From the NCBI GenBank assembly GCA_013433145.1, contig CM024169.1, positions 10,176,817-10,240,816 on the forward strand: DNA of 64,000 nucleotides, given 5' to 3'. Below the pieces are notes generated by a model. That model was not told the origin of the DNA, made no database searches, and saw only the letters and a list, made by a program, of their open reading frames with translations. The stretch comes from Ascaris suum. Its lineage: Eukaryota; Nematoda; Chromadorea; Rhabditida; Ascarididae. Made by a program: the position numbers and the translations under genes. Numbering within the stretch: the first letter of the stretch is position 1; each line of letters starts with the position of its first letter. Of the stretch, positions 37,001 through 43,101 are shown in pieces.

Positions 37001-40000
37001 TACTTCTACGCAACAATAACAGAAAGTAGTATAACAGTGAGCGTTCTTTTCGAAAGTATTACAATCTCTTAAACGATATAAAGGTTGCTGTGAATTTGAA
37101 GAGTTTTTGCACTCAACATTCCTTGCATTTATGAGAATTTATTTACTGTTAAGCTGTGAGAAACAGCGAAAAGAAATATGCTCTTCAACTTTCCAAATGT
37201 TCACTGCAATATACAGCTGAACGAAAAGTGAAATTATCGTTGATTATTGCTGCTCGTTGATTACAAGAATATTAAAGAACTAGTTGTAAAAAATATGCAT
37301 AACATTTTAATAAAGTTGGACTTTAATTTTAAAAATTAACGACTTTGCAAATAATTTTCAATGAAGAACATTAGGTAAATTCAAATAATTTTCTGGAACA
37401 TTAGGATTCTAGGGAACATGTAAGAGGGGAGCAATAGACGATTTGAGCTGTTATTTCACTCGTCCAGTTCTATAGCGGGTGTCGCAATCAACTCACAACG
37501 CATGAGAAAAACCACAAACAAGAACTTTGTTAGGCGTTATGCTCGCTGTAAGTCTTGTTATGGTTCCATTTGAAAAGCATGTTCCGTGTCCTAGTCGTCG
37601 TATGCTTCCATCCAGTTACACACGTTTCAGCGGTCGAGTACACATTTTTTTTGTGCTCATGAGCATCATTTTATTCTGTGTTCCTGCTCCTCCTCTTTTA
37701 GTTTGGTCATTTCTTGCATGTTCTTTCTTTGCTGTGATCTGTGTGTGTGTGTGTGTGTGATTTTTTGCTGATCAAAGTTTGTTTTTTTTACTTCTTCCGT
37801 TCGAAGAAGGTAGCTGCTGACAGAAGCTTCAGTGGTGATGACGATTTCGAAATATTTTTTCTATGTGAATATTGTGTTATGCTTGTTGTATTGTGAAAGG
37901 TAGTTGAAAAGCGCCTTATGAGATTGCTATTGACGCGTCCAAGGATACGTGACACATACCTTTAATTTAGTATGCCAAAATAATTGCCAAATCGAGAGAT
38001 CAAACCGGTAAATGAAGCTAAGCTAAAAGTACTTGTTGTTTCAGAAATGTGCTCATTGTTTTGCAATGCATATGGACCCGTTATTCCTCTTTTTTCTCCA
38101 CCCGTTATTCCTCTCCTCCTCCTTTTCTTAATTAGGAGAGGATAACACAGCCGCAGGTTTCGAATTTCAGGAAGTGGCTAACTCATAATCGGACGATAAA
38201 ACATCACCTAAAAGAAGAGAAAATTTGACAGTCAGGAGGTGGGAAGCACATCATTCGCATTAAAAAAAAAAAAAACAGTTTCATCACTAAACTTTGAACT
38301 TCTCCATATAAAAATGACTTTTGGCAAGCTGCCGATTAATGAACAAAAATTTGGCAACGAATCAAAATATGACTGCATGCATGTTATTCCCATTGCCGAG
38401 CATTGTGAATGTTGCCTGCGTTTTGCTTTTTTGCACTTTATGCAGTTTACTACGATGCGATGTTTTAGAGCTGCATTTTTAGTGGATAGTGATCGAAGCT
38501 CAATAAATTGACATCATTTAAATTTTGAAGTGACCGAACGATCGCTTCTCTTTTGCCTCAGAGACCACAAAATGTTATCGCGTTGTATGAAATATTTAAT
38601 TATAGAAATGTTTTATTTTAAAATATTTGATACAGCAATGTAAGTCGTGGCGCGAAGTAGCTTCTCGTAAGTGATAGGCTTAAGAATGTGGCGTTTTTTG
38701 TTATAGATGGTGGTTTTGAAAACTATAAACGTTTAAAAAGTTTCAAGAGAATGAAGCACGTAAAGGGAATCTAACTTTGAAAAGGTAAAGGAAGAGAAGG
38801 ATATAGCATTGAAGTGGTTAACGTTGTGCTGCTAGAAACTAGATTAGTGTGGCATTTGCGGAATTTTTATATTCACGTTGATTTTTCACGATATAGTTTT
38901 TCCTTCCTTTGTAGCGAGAAGATATTTGTATTTATGCCCCTTCTTGTGTTTTTCCCTTAACGTTTAATTCTTGGGTAGCAACAGTCGTTCTTCGTGTACT
39001 TATTCTGAGATGCAGTTCATCTTCCCACCTTGCCACCGTCTACCTTTGAAAGGCCAGGGTGAATCTTTTATATCGAATGCCGAGTTGAAGCAGGCTAATC
39101 TCAGGGTAATATTGTCCTTCTTACTTCGCCTCTTCAGTCTGTAGACGTAGGAGAGATTAAAAGCAAGGAATCACAGTTCTAACTCTGTCCACGAACCGAG
39201 CGAAACTTAAGTCAAGATTAGTTTCCCATCGCAGACCCAATATTTTTTCCTTCCCTTCCCTCCTTCCGTATGTGTAGGGAAGGGAGATTGAGGATGTGAA
39301 AACAAATCCGTGATTGATCGTATAAGGATAAACCGAAAATAGTAAGGCTTCTGAAGGAGATAGATTGTGGATTGTTTGGATGAATATATATTATTTGAGC
39401 AGATTTGATTCTGAGATTTAGCCTTATCTAATGCTATGCTTTTTCACGCCTCTTTCTCGTAATTGACCATTTCTACTAACCAACGATGACGTGGCTCGCT
39501 TTCAGGTGCTGCGTCGAAACGTTGAGTTAAGCGAAAAAACGCTCGCCAACACACTCCTAACCATCTTCGTCGCTTTCATCTGCTTCACCATTCTGTTTCC
39601 TATCTAAGGTGGCATTAACAAGAGTTTTACTCATTGTTATTGGCACGCCTACGAGAAAGAGGCTGCTTTTGGCAGAATGAAAACATCATGGGAAATATCT
39701 CATTTCTCCATGACTTATTTTAGTCTGGAAAATTTCGAGTTATTTTTTCCGCAAAAGTTTATGAAAAAAGCCTGTTGAAAGCTTCTCCGCCATTCTTCGT
39801 TCCGTGTTTGCTACGCACTGAAACTGAGATCATTACGTTTGGCTTTTCTTTCATGCAACCGCCATTGCTTTCACGCTTGTTGTATTTATCACTAACCCAC
39901 TCGTTGTACCTTACAAAGCGATGTAATTCGCTGAAGGTAACCACCATGGGAAGTATTCGCAATATAAATGTCCAGTGGGTTTACCAACCTGTCGAAGGTG

Positions 40001-43000
40001 TAATTTGCAAATGTGCACTTGAGCAACGACAAATAACACAAAATGAAGAGCATGAAAATGTTTTTATTCATCAGATTAGCTCACGTGCACCAATATCGGA
40101 AAGAACCTCGGCATTCATCCTATGCACTGCAAATGAGGGAAGAGCATAGATTTGCATGAAACTGAATCTGTCCATATAGATAAAAAGTGGATAATCTTTG
40201 CTGAAATTTGTCTTCATAAAAGCGAATTAAATGAATCTCTCAATTAGATAGAGAAGAGCATCGAGCTGAGCAATATGTTTTATCCATAAACATTGCATGT
40301 TGCTAATATTTTCATTTTATTGCCAAATATGTCGTTATTTCTCTTAGATATTATTTTCTTTCCTACTCTATGTATATTACTTATGGAATGTTTGTCAACT
40401 GTTTATCTCTGTAGAGATATTCAAAAGTTCTGTCTTTTAGTTTTCTTTATTTCTCTCACCTCTCTGGACATCCGAACTCTTTCTCATGAAATGAAGCTAT
40501 AGCTCTCTCAATGATTTTTCATGCGATATTTGTATGTCGGCATTATCTTTTATTTTAAAGCGTTTTCATTTGTTTCAATTCGATTGAGAGCCTCTGTACC
40601 ACTTAGGTGGAAATGGACGAAGGGTAAAGTGTGTTAGGAGGTTTTTCGTAGCATTTCAATCGAGAATCTTCGAGTGTTATGCCGAATCTCCCATATGGCG
40701 AAGAGGGCGAATAATGCAAGCAGCACGAGGAAGGGGAAGCTGTAGTTTCTTTAAGGTTACATGAAGTGCTCAGTAATTGGCTCATCTGAATCGAAGAGTG
40801 AAGAATGAGAAACCTAGAACGATGTGATACGATCGGTAAATCCTATCCTCCATCGCGGAACTTCTGCCCGCATAGTTTAGCATCATACTGCGCCTTCTTG
40901 CTCCATTTTATCTTTTCAAGAGCACAACAACAAATATCCTATGTCAATTTTTTTTTTTCTGAACAAACATTCCACCCGAGCGTTCCAACAAGAGCTCCTC
41001 TGTTCCCCTCTAATGCACATTTTGCAATTTTCTGAAGAACACATCGTAATGATTTCATGTATATTGTTAACATACTTACGCAGTTATCCGTCTTTTTTGT
41101 AGTCGAACTCGCGATTTGCACCAAAAATTTGCATATTCAATTTTCTGAATCAATCGGATATGAGCGTAAAAGAAATTTTTAGCGGCCGCTTCATTCAAAG
41201 GATTCATTTCTGTTAGAAAATTTCTTCGGCGTTACTGCTTTACTTGGTGGTTCTTTTTTTGCGAATGCACAAAGCATAATGATCTGATTGTGAGAGTCGT
41301 AAAAAATTACATTTGTACCAATCGTGGAAGCTTTGAGGTATTGCAGAATTTGTTTCTTCAGTGTTTAATGTTTTCGTCCCGATATATAATAATTGATTTC
41401 ATTCATGACAGTAAATTTTTTTTGCTGATCATAACACAAGTGATTTGTCATACTTGTGTTATGAATAAGATTGCAATGACTTTTAAATTAATATTTTGCG
41501 GGTTATATGAGATGTGCTATATTTTGTTCGTATCCTTCATTTTGATTTTTTTCGTTGTTATATCTAACTGCAATACTTTTCTGCCATATTGTTTCTTTGT
41601 TGAATTGTTCTTAACAGCATGTTATATCGCTATTGCTATTTATTTTTATAAATTTCAAAGAATTCATTCTATTCCTCCCCCCCTTTTTTTTCTGTCTCTC
41701 TCTCTTTCCTTCTGCCATAGCTGTTGTTGATTGAACGCAAAACTCATTTTACTATATCGGAGAGAATGTAAAAGTTGAACTCATATAAGGAATTGAAAGA
41801 AAAGTTAATATATTTTATAGTTGTACGTAATGGAATTAGAAAACAAGGTGTATATATAATTTTCTCATTTCAATATGATACCTAAGTAGATATTTATCAT
41901 TTGTTAATCATAACCTTTATAAATGATGAGCTAACTTTTATTGATTGTTTCGGATTTTTGAATTAATTGATATTGTGTTGTTCTCAGTGATCTCTTTTTG
42001 CTTATCATTCAATGATTTGCTTATTATCGCTCATCCTTTGCACTATTGCTCTAACAATTCCTCAACCTTTATCGTTATAGACGCATTTAACGATATAAAC
42101 GCTTCATTTTTTAATAAATAACTTATTTTCCTCTCAATACTACACTGTTTTTATACTTCTTCCTTAGCGTTCTATCTGTTAGATTTCTCACTGAAATGCA
42201 TCCTGTGATGTTGAATTTTTTCAGTAAGAAAACCCATTCTTCTTCCTATTTTGAAATTGAACGTATATTAGCTTAAATTTTTTATGCTTCCGGTGAAAAA
42301 ATATGCAACAAACGAACTTTTGGCAGATCCTTAGATCCGGATGTTGGCATCTCTATGTCATGCTTGTCTGCTGGTCTGATACTTTCAATTCTCTATTCGC
42401 CACGGCTACACTGTTAAATTTAGTGCGCGTAGTCTTCGCCATACGATTACCACTTTTCTCCGTTTTATTGTATTTCTTCATGTTTTGTCGAGGTTATTTA
42501 CAGTAAACGGGAAAAATAGAAACATTGTGGCCTAGGTTAGGCCCAGGAACCGTCTTTCTCCGATCGGGGAATTATAACCTGATGGTGGATGCTTTCGGAG
42601 GTCGCATCATGAGGTGTTTTCCTGCATTATAGCAAATTATGGTATGTGGTTAGCCCGATCGGGTGAAATAGAGAGAAGGGAACGTACATAGGGTACATAT
42701 CACGGCGGCATCTTTGACACGCTTTTTACTTGCTTCCGAGTAATCTGTGAAATCAATGACTGTTTATAATTTCTATTAATTTTAAGTTACTTGTTATATT
42801 AATAACTACACGCCTGCGCGCTGCTGCTGAACACAACAATAATATAGATGTTTAGAAGAAGATGCTAGTACTTGAGTGGGTAATTATTTACCTAAATGGG
42901 GATTAAATAGAAATTAGTGATTTCGAATTGGTAAAAATAAACGAATTATTTCAGTTGTCGTTATCGTTATGTAGCGATATTTTGGAACGTCGTAATCTAC

Positions 43001-43101
43001 AGCAAACAGCAAGAACCACTCTCGCACTCAACAGAATCGCAAATGCTGCAAATAACGCAACCGTTCGTCTCTCAGAAAGTCGTCGCATCACTAACGTCTA
43101 A
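9946..43101 (+). CDS. LRCH: LRCH-family protein (LRR + calponin-homology), multi-exon gene
   Basis: The gene was assembled from exons on the plus strand by matching splice sites, reading phase and homology recalled for vertebrate LRCH1-4. Order: proline/alanine-rich N-terminus, about eight leucine-rich repeats (11814-25280), a post-LRR cap (26480 on), a Ser/Thr-rich linker (27332-34493), and a CH domain (35216-36987 plus a terminal exon). The full set codes for roughly 860 residues, against about 700-780 for the human proteins. LRCH proteins are cytoplasmic or membrane-associated scaffolds; Drosophila LRCH is known as an actin-cortex and cytokinesis factor, and vertebrate members bind DOCK proteins. 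Coding sequence is spread over 33 kb, with introns up to 5.9 kb. Exon phases match at all junctions except 32232 to 34282, where a small exon is probably missing. The initiator exon was not found. Two alternative last exons are present. Exons are listed separately. Confidence 0.9.
10060..11813 (+). other. LRCH intron 1, no other feature
   Basis: AT-rich sequence with short unconvincing ORFs only; nothing supported on either strand. Confidence 0.6.
11814..11949 (+). CDS. LRCH: LRCH exon: LRR N-cap
   Basis: The acceptor is tactattgcag|tta (phase 0) and the donor ctg|gttagt (phase 1). The translation includes MFEEAELSG and SRKLKEFPSNLA, which match the entry of human LRCH proteins (RALEEAANSG, ARKLKEFP). 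DISDVISA leads into the first canonical repeat, and the split Asp codon is completed at 17830. The ATG at 11844 is the first in-frame methionine seen and is the fallback start. Confidence 0.92.
12578..12597 (+). repeat. G-rich run
   Basis: Eleven consecutive G then A and further Gs on the LRCH sense strand. Potential G-quadruplex sequence. Confidence 0.85.
13379..13418 (+). repeat. G-rich run, several G blocks
   Basis: A 12-base G run flanked by GGGGG, GG and GGG blocks within 40 bases on the LRCH sense strand. It has enough G blocks for an intramolecular quadruplex. Confidence 0.85.
13885..14151 (-). mobile_element. Degraded mariner-family transposase fragment
   Basis: Reading the minus strand from about 14150 gives VYHSELLKNNKTVTAALWYQ, a stop, then LQQLLQKLAEL. 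After a frame shift it continues LLYDNTTPYV and CEILPHPSHSQTWLP. This follows the order of the mariner transposase catalytic region: HYELL.. TVTA.. Y..QL..L, then the HDNARPH block, then the WEVLPHPPYSPDLAP block. The Asp of the DN motif is present, but the SPDLAP aspartate region is altered. Stops and frame shifts show it is a dead fossil. It lies antisense in LRCH intron 2. The N-terminal DNA-binding part and terminal repeats were not recognised; related sequence may extend towards 14600. Confidence 0.72.
16544..16579 (+). repeat. Short tandem repeat ACGTTGAGA
   Basis: Four imperfect copies of acgttgaga/aacgttgag in direct tandem. Simple repeat in an intron. Confidence 0.8.
17209..17224 (+). 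repeat. 16-base G run
   Basis: Sixteen consecutive G on the LRCH sense strand, about 600 bases before the next exon. Confidence 0.9.
17830..17974 (+). CDS. LRCH: LRCH exon: LRR 1-3
   Basis: The acceptor tttttgcag|at completes a GAT codon from the previous exon; the donor is gacctgag|gtgagt (phase 2). The translation starts LSDNRMNELP and ends ESLTYLDL. These repeats align with human LRCH segments LSKNRLVEVP and QMLTYLNL. The second repeat (LRVRATGLRSLP) lacks the conserved LRR asparagine, having Thr in its place. Confidence 0.93.
17975..22622 (+). other. LRCH intron 3 (4.6 kb), no other gene
   Basis: AT-rich intron. The one structure seen is a perfect hairpin at 22328-22358. No nested coding sequence is convincing. 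Confidence 0.65.
22328..22358. repeat. Perfect hairpin, 13-base arms, 5-base loop
   Basis: gaaatcatcgacc pairs exactly with ggtcgatgatttc, loop atctc. A third partial copy (tcgatgatttcc) follows at about 22391. Could be a foldback; no downstream T run typical of a Pol III terminator was noted. Confidence 0.85.
22623..22752 (+). CDS. LRCH: LRCH exon: LRR 3-5
   Basis: The acceptor gctttcag|t completes AGT; the donor is gagttg|gttagt (phase 0). The translation begins ENQLTSLPVGL and continues LQVLLLSGNRLESLPREIRQ, matching human LRCH LKVLIASNNKLGSLPEEIGQ closely. It ends HEL, which joins the next exon's DVSCN exactly as the human LMELDVSCN. Confidence 0.94.
22753..24262 (+). other. LRCH intron 4
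   Basis: No gene seen. There is a small hairpin at 23017-23036 (8-base arms) and an 18-base perfect palindrome at 24000-24017 (gcatgaaaattttcatgc). Confidence 0.65.
24263..24368 (+). CDS. LRCH: LRCH exon: LRR 5-7
   Basis: The acceptor is aatgtcag|gat (phase 0) and the donor cttctg|gtttgt (phase 1). The translation DVSCNRLQAIPPDIALLKLL followed by LNLRDNRLTHLPS matches human DVSCNEITALPQQIGQLKSL and LNVRRNYLKVLP. Confidence 0.94.
24369..25131 (+). other. LRCH intron 5 with a 16-base G run
   Basis: AT-rich intron whose last 110 bases hold an uninterrupted G16 at 25023-25038 followed by a purine-rich stretch leading to the acceptor tcacattatag. Confidence 0.75.
25023..25038 (+). repeat. 16-base G run before an LRCH acceptor
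   Basis: Sixteen consecutive G on the sense strand, 94 bases upstream of the exon at 25132. The interval has several GA-rich blocks (gagagatgaacgaggaagag). Confidence 0.9.
25132..25280 (+). CDS. LRCH: LRCH exon: last LRRs, followed by a GC donor
   Basis: The acceptor is cacattatag|aa (completes GAA). The translation includes MELRVLDVSENELGELPYDL and LHLRGNPLTTPPATICSK, matching human LRCH LLLENNPLQSPPAQICTK. The next residue in the family is Gly, and the next exon begins with Gly. The exon must therefore end at AAG (25280), and the intron starts GCGAGT, a GC-AG donor. A GT three bases further on would give a wrong phase and lose the homology. Confidence 0.93.
25281..26479 (+). other. LRCH intron 6, GC-AG type
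   Basis: The intron starts GCGAGT and ends CATTTTCAG. No coding feature was seen. It has a (TG)-rich stretch near 25823. Confidence 0.75.
26480..26604 (+). CDS. LRCH: LRCH exon: post-LRR cap
   Basis: The acceptor is ccattttcag|ggt (phase 0) and the donor gata|gtaagt (phase 2). The translation GREHVFKWLRAQMN matches human GKVHIFKYLSIQ after the LRRs. It continues through RPLDWSMNRPVTINATLRRG into the linker. Confidence 0.92.
26605..27331 (+). other. LRCH intron 7
   Basis: Standard GTAAGT to TTGCATAG intron; nothing else recognised. Confidence 0.7.
27332..27461 (+). CDS. LRCH: LRCH exon: conserved linker with DSGYAS motif
   Basis: The acceptor tgcatag|t completes TAT; the donor is catgaa|gtaagt. 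It encodes an Arg-rich stretch (ARRVERRSRSTRF) then NTLGGSDSGYASTADEHRYS. The DSGYAS hexapeptide (27414-27431) fits the DSGxxS pattern, and human LRCH1 has DSGVGS in the equivalent position after the LRRs. Confidence 0.9.
27462..28068 (+). other. LRCH intron 8
   Basis: AT-rich, with short ORFs only. Confidence 0.65.
28069..28275 (+). CDS. LRCH: LRCH exon: linker
   Basis: The acceptor is agtatcag|act and the donor gagaaa|gttcgt, both phase 0; the donor is weaker than consensus. It encodes Pro/Ser-rich linker including SLRSPPAGHDSPPYIDYTNK and SSSSGYTGG. It fits in phase between the flanking exons. The frame is open, is shadowed by other ORFs, and was chosen for phase continuity. Confidence 0.75.
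28276..30914 (+). other. LRCH intron 9 (2.6 kb)
   Basis: Short ORFs on both strands, none recognised. The ORF at 28321-28542 does not resemble the LRCH linker and its phase does not fit. Confidence 0.6.
30915..31521 (+). CDS. LRCH: LRCH exon: large Ser/Thr-rich linker exon
   Basis: The longest open frame in the window (about 202 codons). The acceptor is tagttacag|atg (phase 0) and the donor gcaccag|gttagc (phase 1). It is Ser/Thr-rich with a poly-Ser run (SSSSSSVCSSA), predicted disordered and rich in possible phosphorylation sites. Its frame joins AEK of the previous exon and APVT of the next. The reverse-strand ORF at 31064-31399 is a shadow. Confidence 0.85.
31522..32089 (+). other. LRCH intron 10
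   Basis: Starts GTTAGC, ends AATCTTCAG. Nothing further seen. Confidence 0.65.
32090..32232 (+). CDS. LRCH: LRCH exon: Ser/Thr/Val-rich linker
   Basis: The acceptor aatcttcag|ca completes GCA; the donor is gttaag|gttagg (phase 0). Low-complexity linker with several Asn-Ala/Ser repeats (INGNATINSSASIA). An alternative downstream donor gctgt|gtaagc at about 32281 would extend the exon and end in phase 2. Neither choice matches the next exon's phase. Confidence 0.7.
32233..34281 (+). other. LRCH intron(s) with a probable unplaced small exon
   Basis: The flanking exons disagree in phase (0 leaving, 1 entering), so a short exon of length 1 mod 3 is expected. One purely formal candidate is 13 bases at 32513-32525 (gtgcag before, gttgaa after). 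The interval also carries an antisense ORF at 32612-32974. Confidence 0.5.
32612..32974 (-). CDS. Unrecognised antisense ORF in LRCH intron
   Basis: An open frame of 120 codons from ATG (32974) to TGA, antisense to LRCH. The composition is balanced and protein-like: an acidic/polar N-terminus, a hydrophobic stretch (IDVVFVLVVDECGAGSGLLS), then DEATLERELFSEDELREFPP and a C-terminus ending RWSPAKPK. This is unlike the Phe/Ile/Leu-rich junk ORFs of AT-rich introns here. I do not recognise the family, and no upstream acceptor or other exon was established. It may be an intronic gene, an old insertion or chance. Confidence 0.3.
   Translation of the reverse strand: MLLKNRANENESSTVSVELKLINPQNYLHRHQNRRNDDSVNSLDIDVVFVLVVDECGAGSGLLSAGIARDEATLERELFSEDELREFPPNVRVGCPVGSYNLMPYAIIEFPFRWSPAKPK
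34282..34493 (+). CDS. LRCH: LRCH exon: linker before the CH domain
   Basis: The acceptor is gacctattcag|ga (enters in phase 1) and the donor atgcgcaag|gtggga (phase 0). The open frame includes RDSLGLARSQMNGKSNRK, a Ser/Thr-rich middle and DNMRK at the end. DNMRK joins ALEQRLN of the next exon, as basic heptads precede the CH domain in vertebrate LRCH (LRESIEMRL). Confidence 0.8.
34494..35215 (+). other. LRCH intron before the CH domain
   Basis: AT-rich, no features. Confidence 0.7.
35216..35362 (+). CDS. LRCH: LRCH exon: CH domain, first half
   Basis: The acceptor is tcattacag|gct and the donor cctaat|gtaatc, both phase 0. The translation includes LEQRLNLTLPHERDQLAASL, then ADGIHLCNFANSIRARAVPT and APSPN. 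This matches human LRCH DLGAALMDGVVLCHLVNHIRPRSV and PSPAV. The DGxxLC.xAN core is the CH-domain signature for actin-cytoskeleton proteins. Confidence 0.95.
35363..36909 (+). other. LRCH intron inside the CH domain
   Basis: AT-rich. It includes a 20-base perfect AT palindrome at 36387-36406. No coding sequence was seen. Confidence 0.7.
36910..36987 (+). CDS. LRCH: LRCH exon: CH domain, CRRNVENF block
   Basis: The acceptor is ttttttatag|gct and the donor cctgag|gtatgc, both phase 0, 26 codons. The translation LSTPKCRRNVENFLSACRRM then GVPE is nearly identical to human LRCH (LSMAKCRRNVENFLDACRKL, GVPE). The frame differs from the longer ORF overlapping it. Confidence 0.96.
36988..39505 (+). 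other. LRCH intron before alternative end A
   Basis: AT-rich, with a (GT)n microsatellite at 37741-37759. No additional exon was located. Confidence 0.65.
37741..37759 (+). repeat. (GT)n microsatellite
   Basis: Nine or more uninterrupted GT units in an LRCH intron. Confidence 0.9.
39506..39607 (+). CDS. LRCH: LRCH alternative terminal exon A: membrane-anchor tail
   Basis: The acceptor is cgctttcag|gtg (phase 0); 33 codons then TAA. It follows GVPE in frame and encodes VLRRNVELSEKTLANTLLTI, then a hydrophobic stretch (FVAFICFTILFPI) at the very C-terminus, long enough with LLTI for one membrane span. Human LRCH4 is also known to have a C-terminal transmembrane segment, so a tail-anchored isoform is plausible. 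The first part resembles the end of the CH domain (ILERRNLQQTARTTLAL in exon B), suggesting duplicated alternative exons. Confidence 0.75.
   Translation: MLRRNVELSEKTLANTLLTIFVAFICFTILFPI
39608..42954 (+). other. Between LRCH alternative last exons
   Basis: 3.3 kb of AT-rich sequence. A Phe/Ile-rich ORF at 41290-41730 contains a perfect 12-base-arm hairpin (41430-41463). No clear poly(A) signal was assigned after exon A. Confidence 0.6.
41430..41463. repeat. Perfect hairpin, 12-base arms, 10-base loop
   Basis: cataacacaagt pairs exactly with acttgtgttatg around a 10-base loop, in the LRCH 3' region. Arms are shorter than a usual microRNA precursor. Confidence 0.8.
42955..43101 (+). CDS. LRCH: LRCH alternative terminal exon B: CH-domain completion
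   Basis: The acceptor is attatttcag|ttg (phase 0); 48 codons then TAA. After GVPE it gives LSLSLCSDILERRNLQQTAR then TTLALNRIANAANNATVRLS. The human LRCH equivalent is EEQLCLPHHILEEKGLVKVGITVQALL, so this exon completes the CH domain with the Cys and the xILE segment. It ends in a soluble Asn/Arg-rich tail with no hydrophobic span. Confidence 0.88.
   Translation: MSLSLCSDILERRNLQQTARTTLALNRIANAANNATVRLSESRRITNV

Noticed and set aside
36881..37072. 63-codon ORF covering the CH-domain exon in another frame
   Set aside because: The frame giving CRRNVENFLSACRR is the LRCH one; the longer ORF is a shadow.
41290..41730. 146-codon plus-strand ORF rich in hydrophobic residues, chemoreceptor-like at first sight
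   Set aside because: Composition (Phe, Ile, Leu, Tyr, Cys, poly-Ser from a CT repeat) is what AT- and pyrimidine-rich intron DNA gives. No family motif and no splice context.
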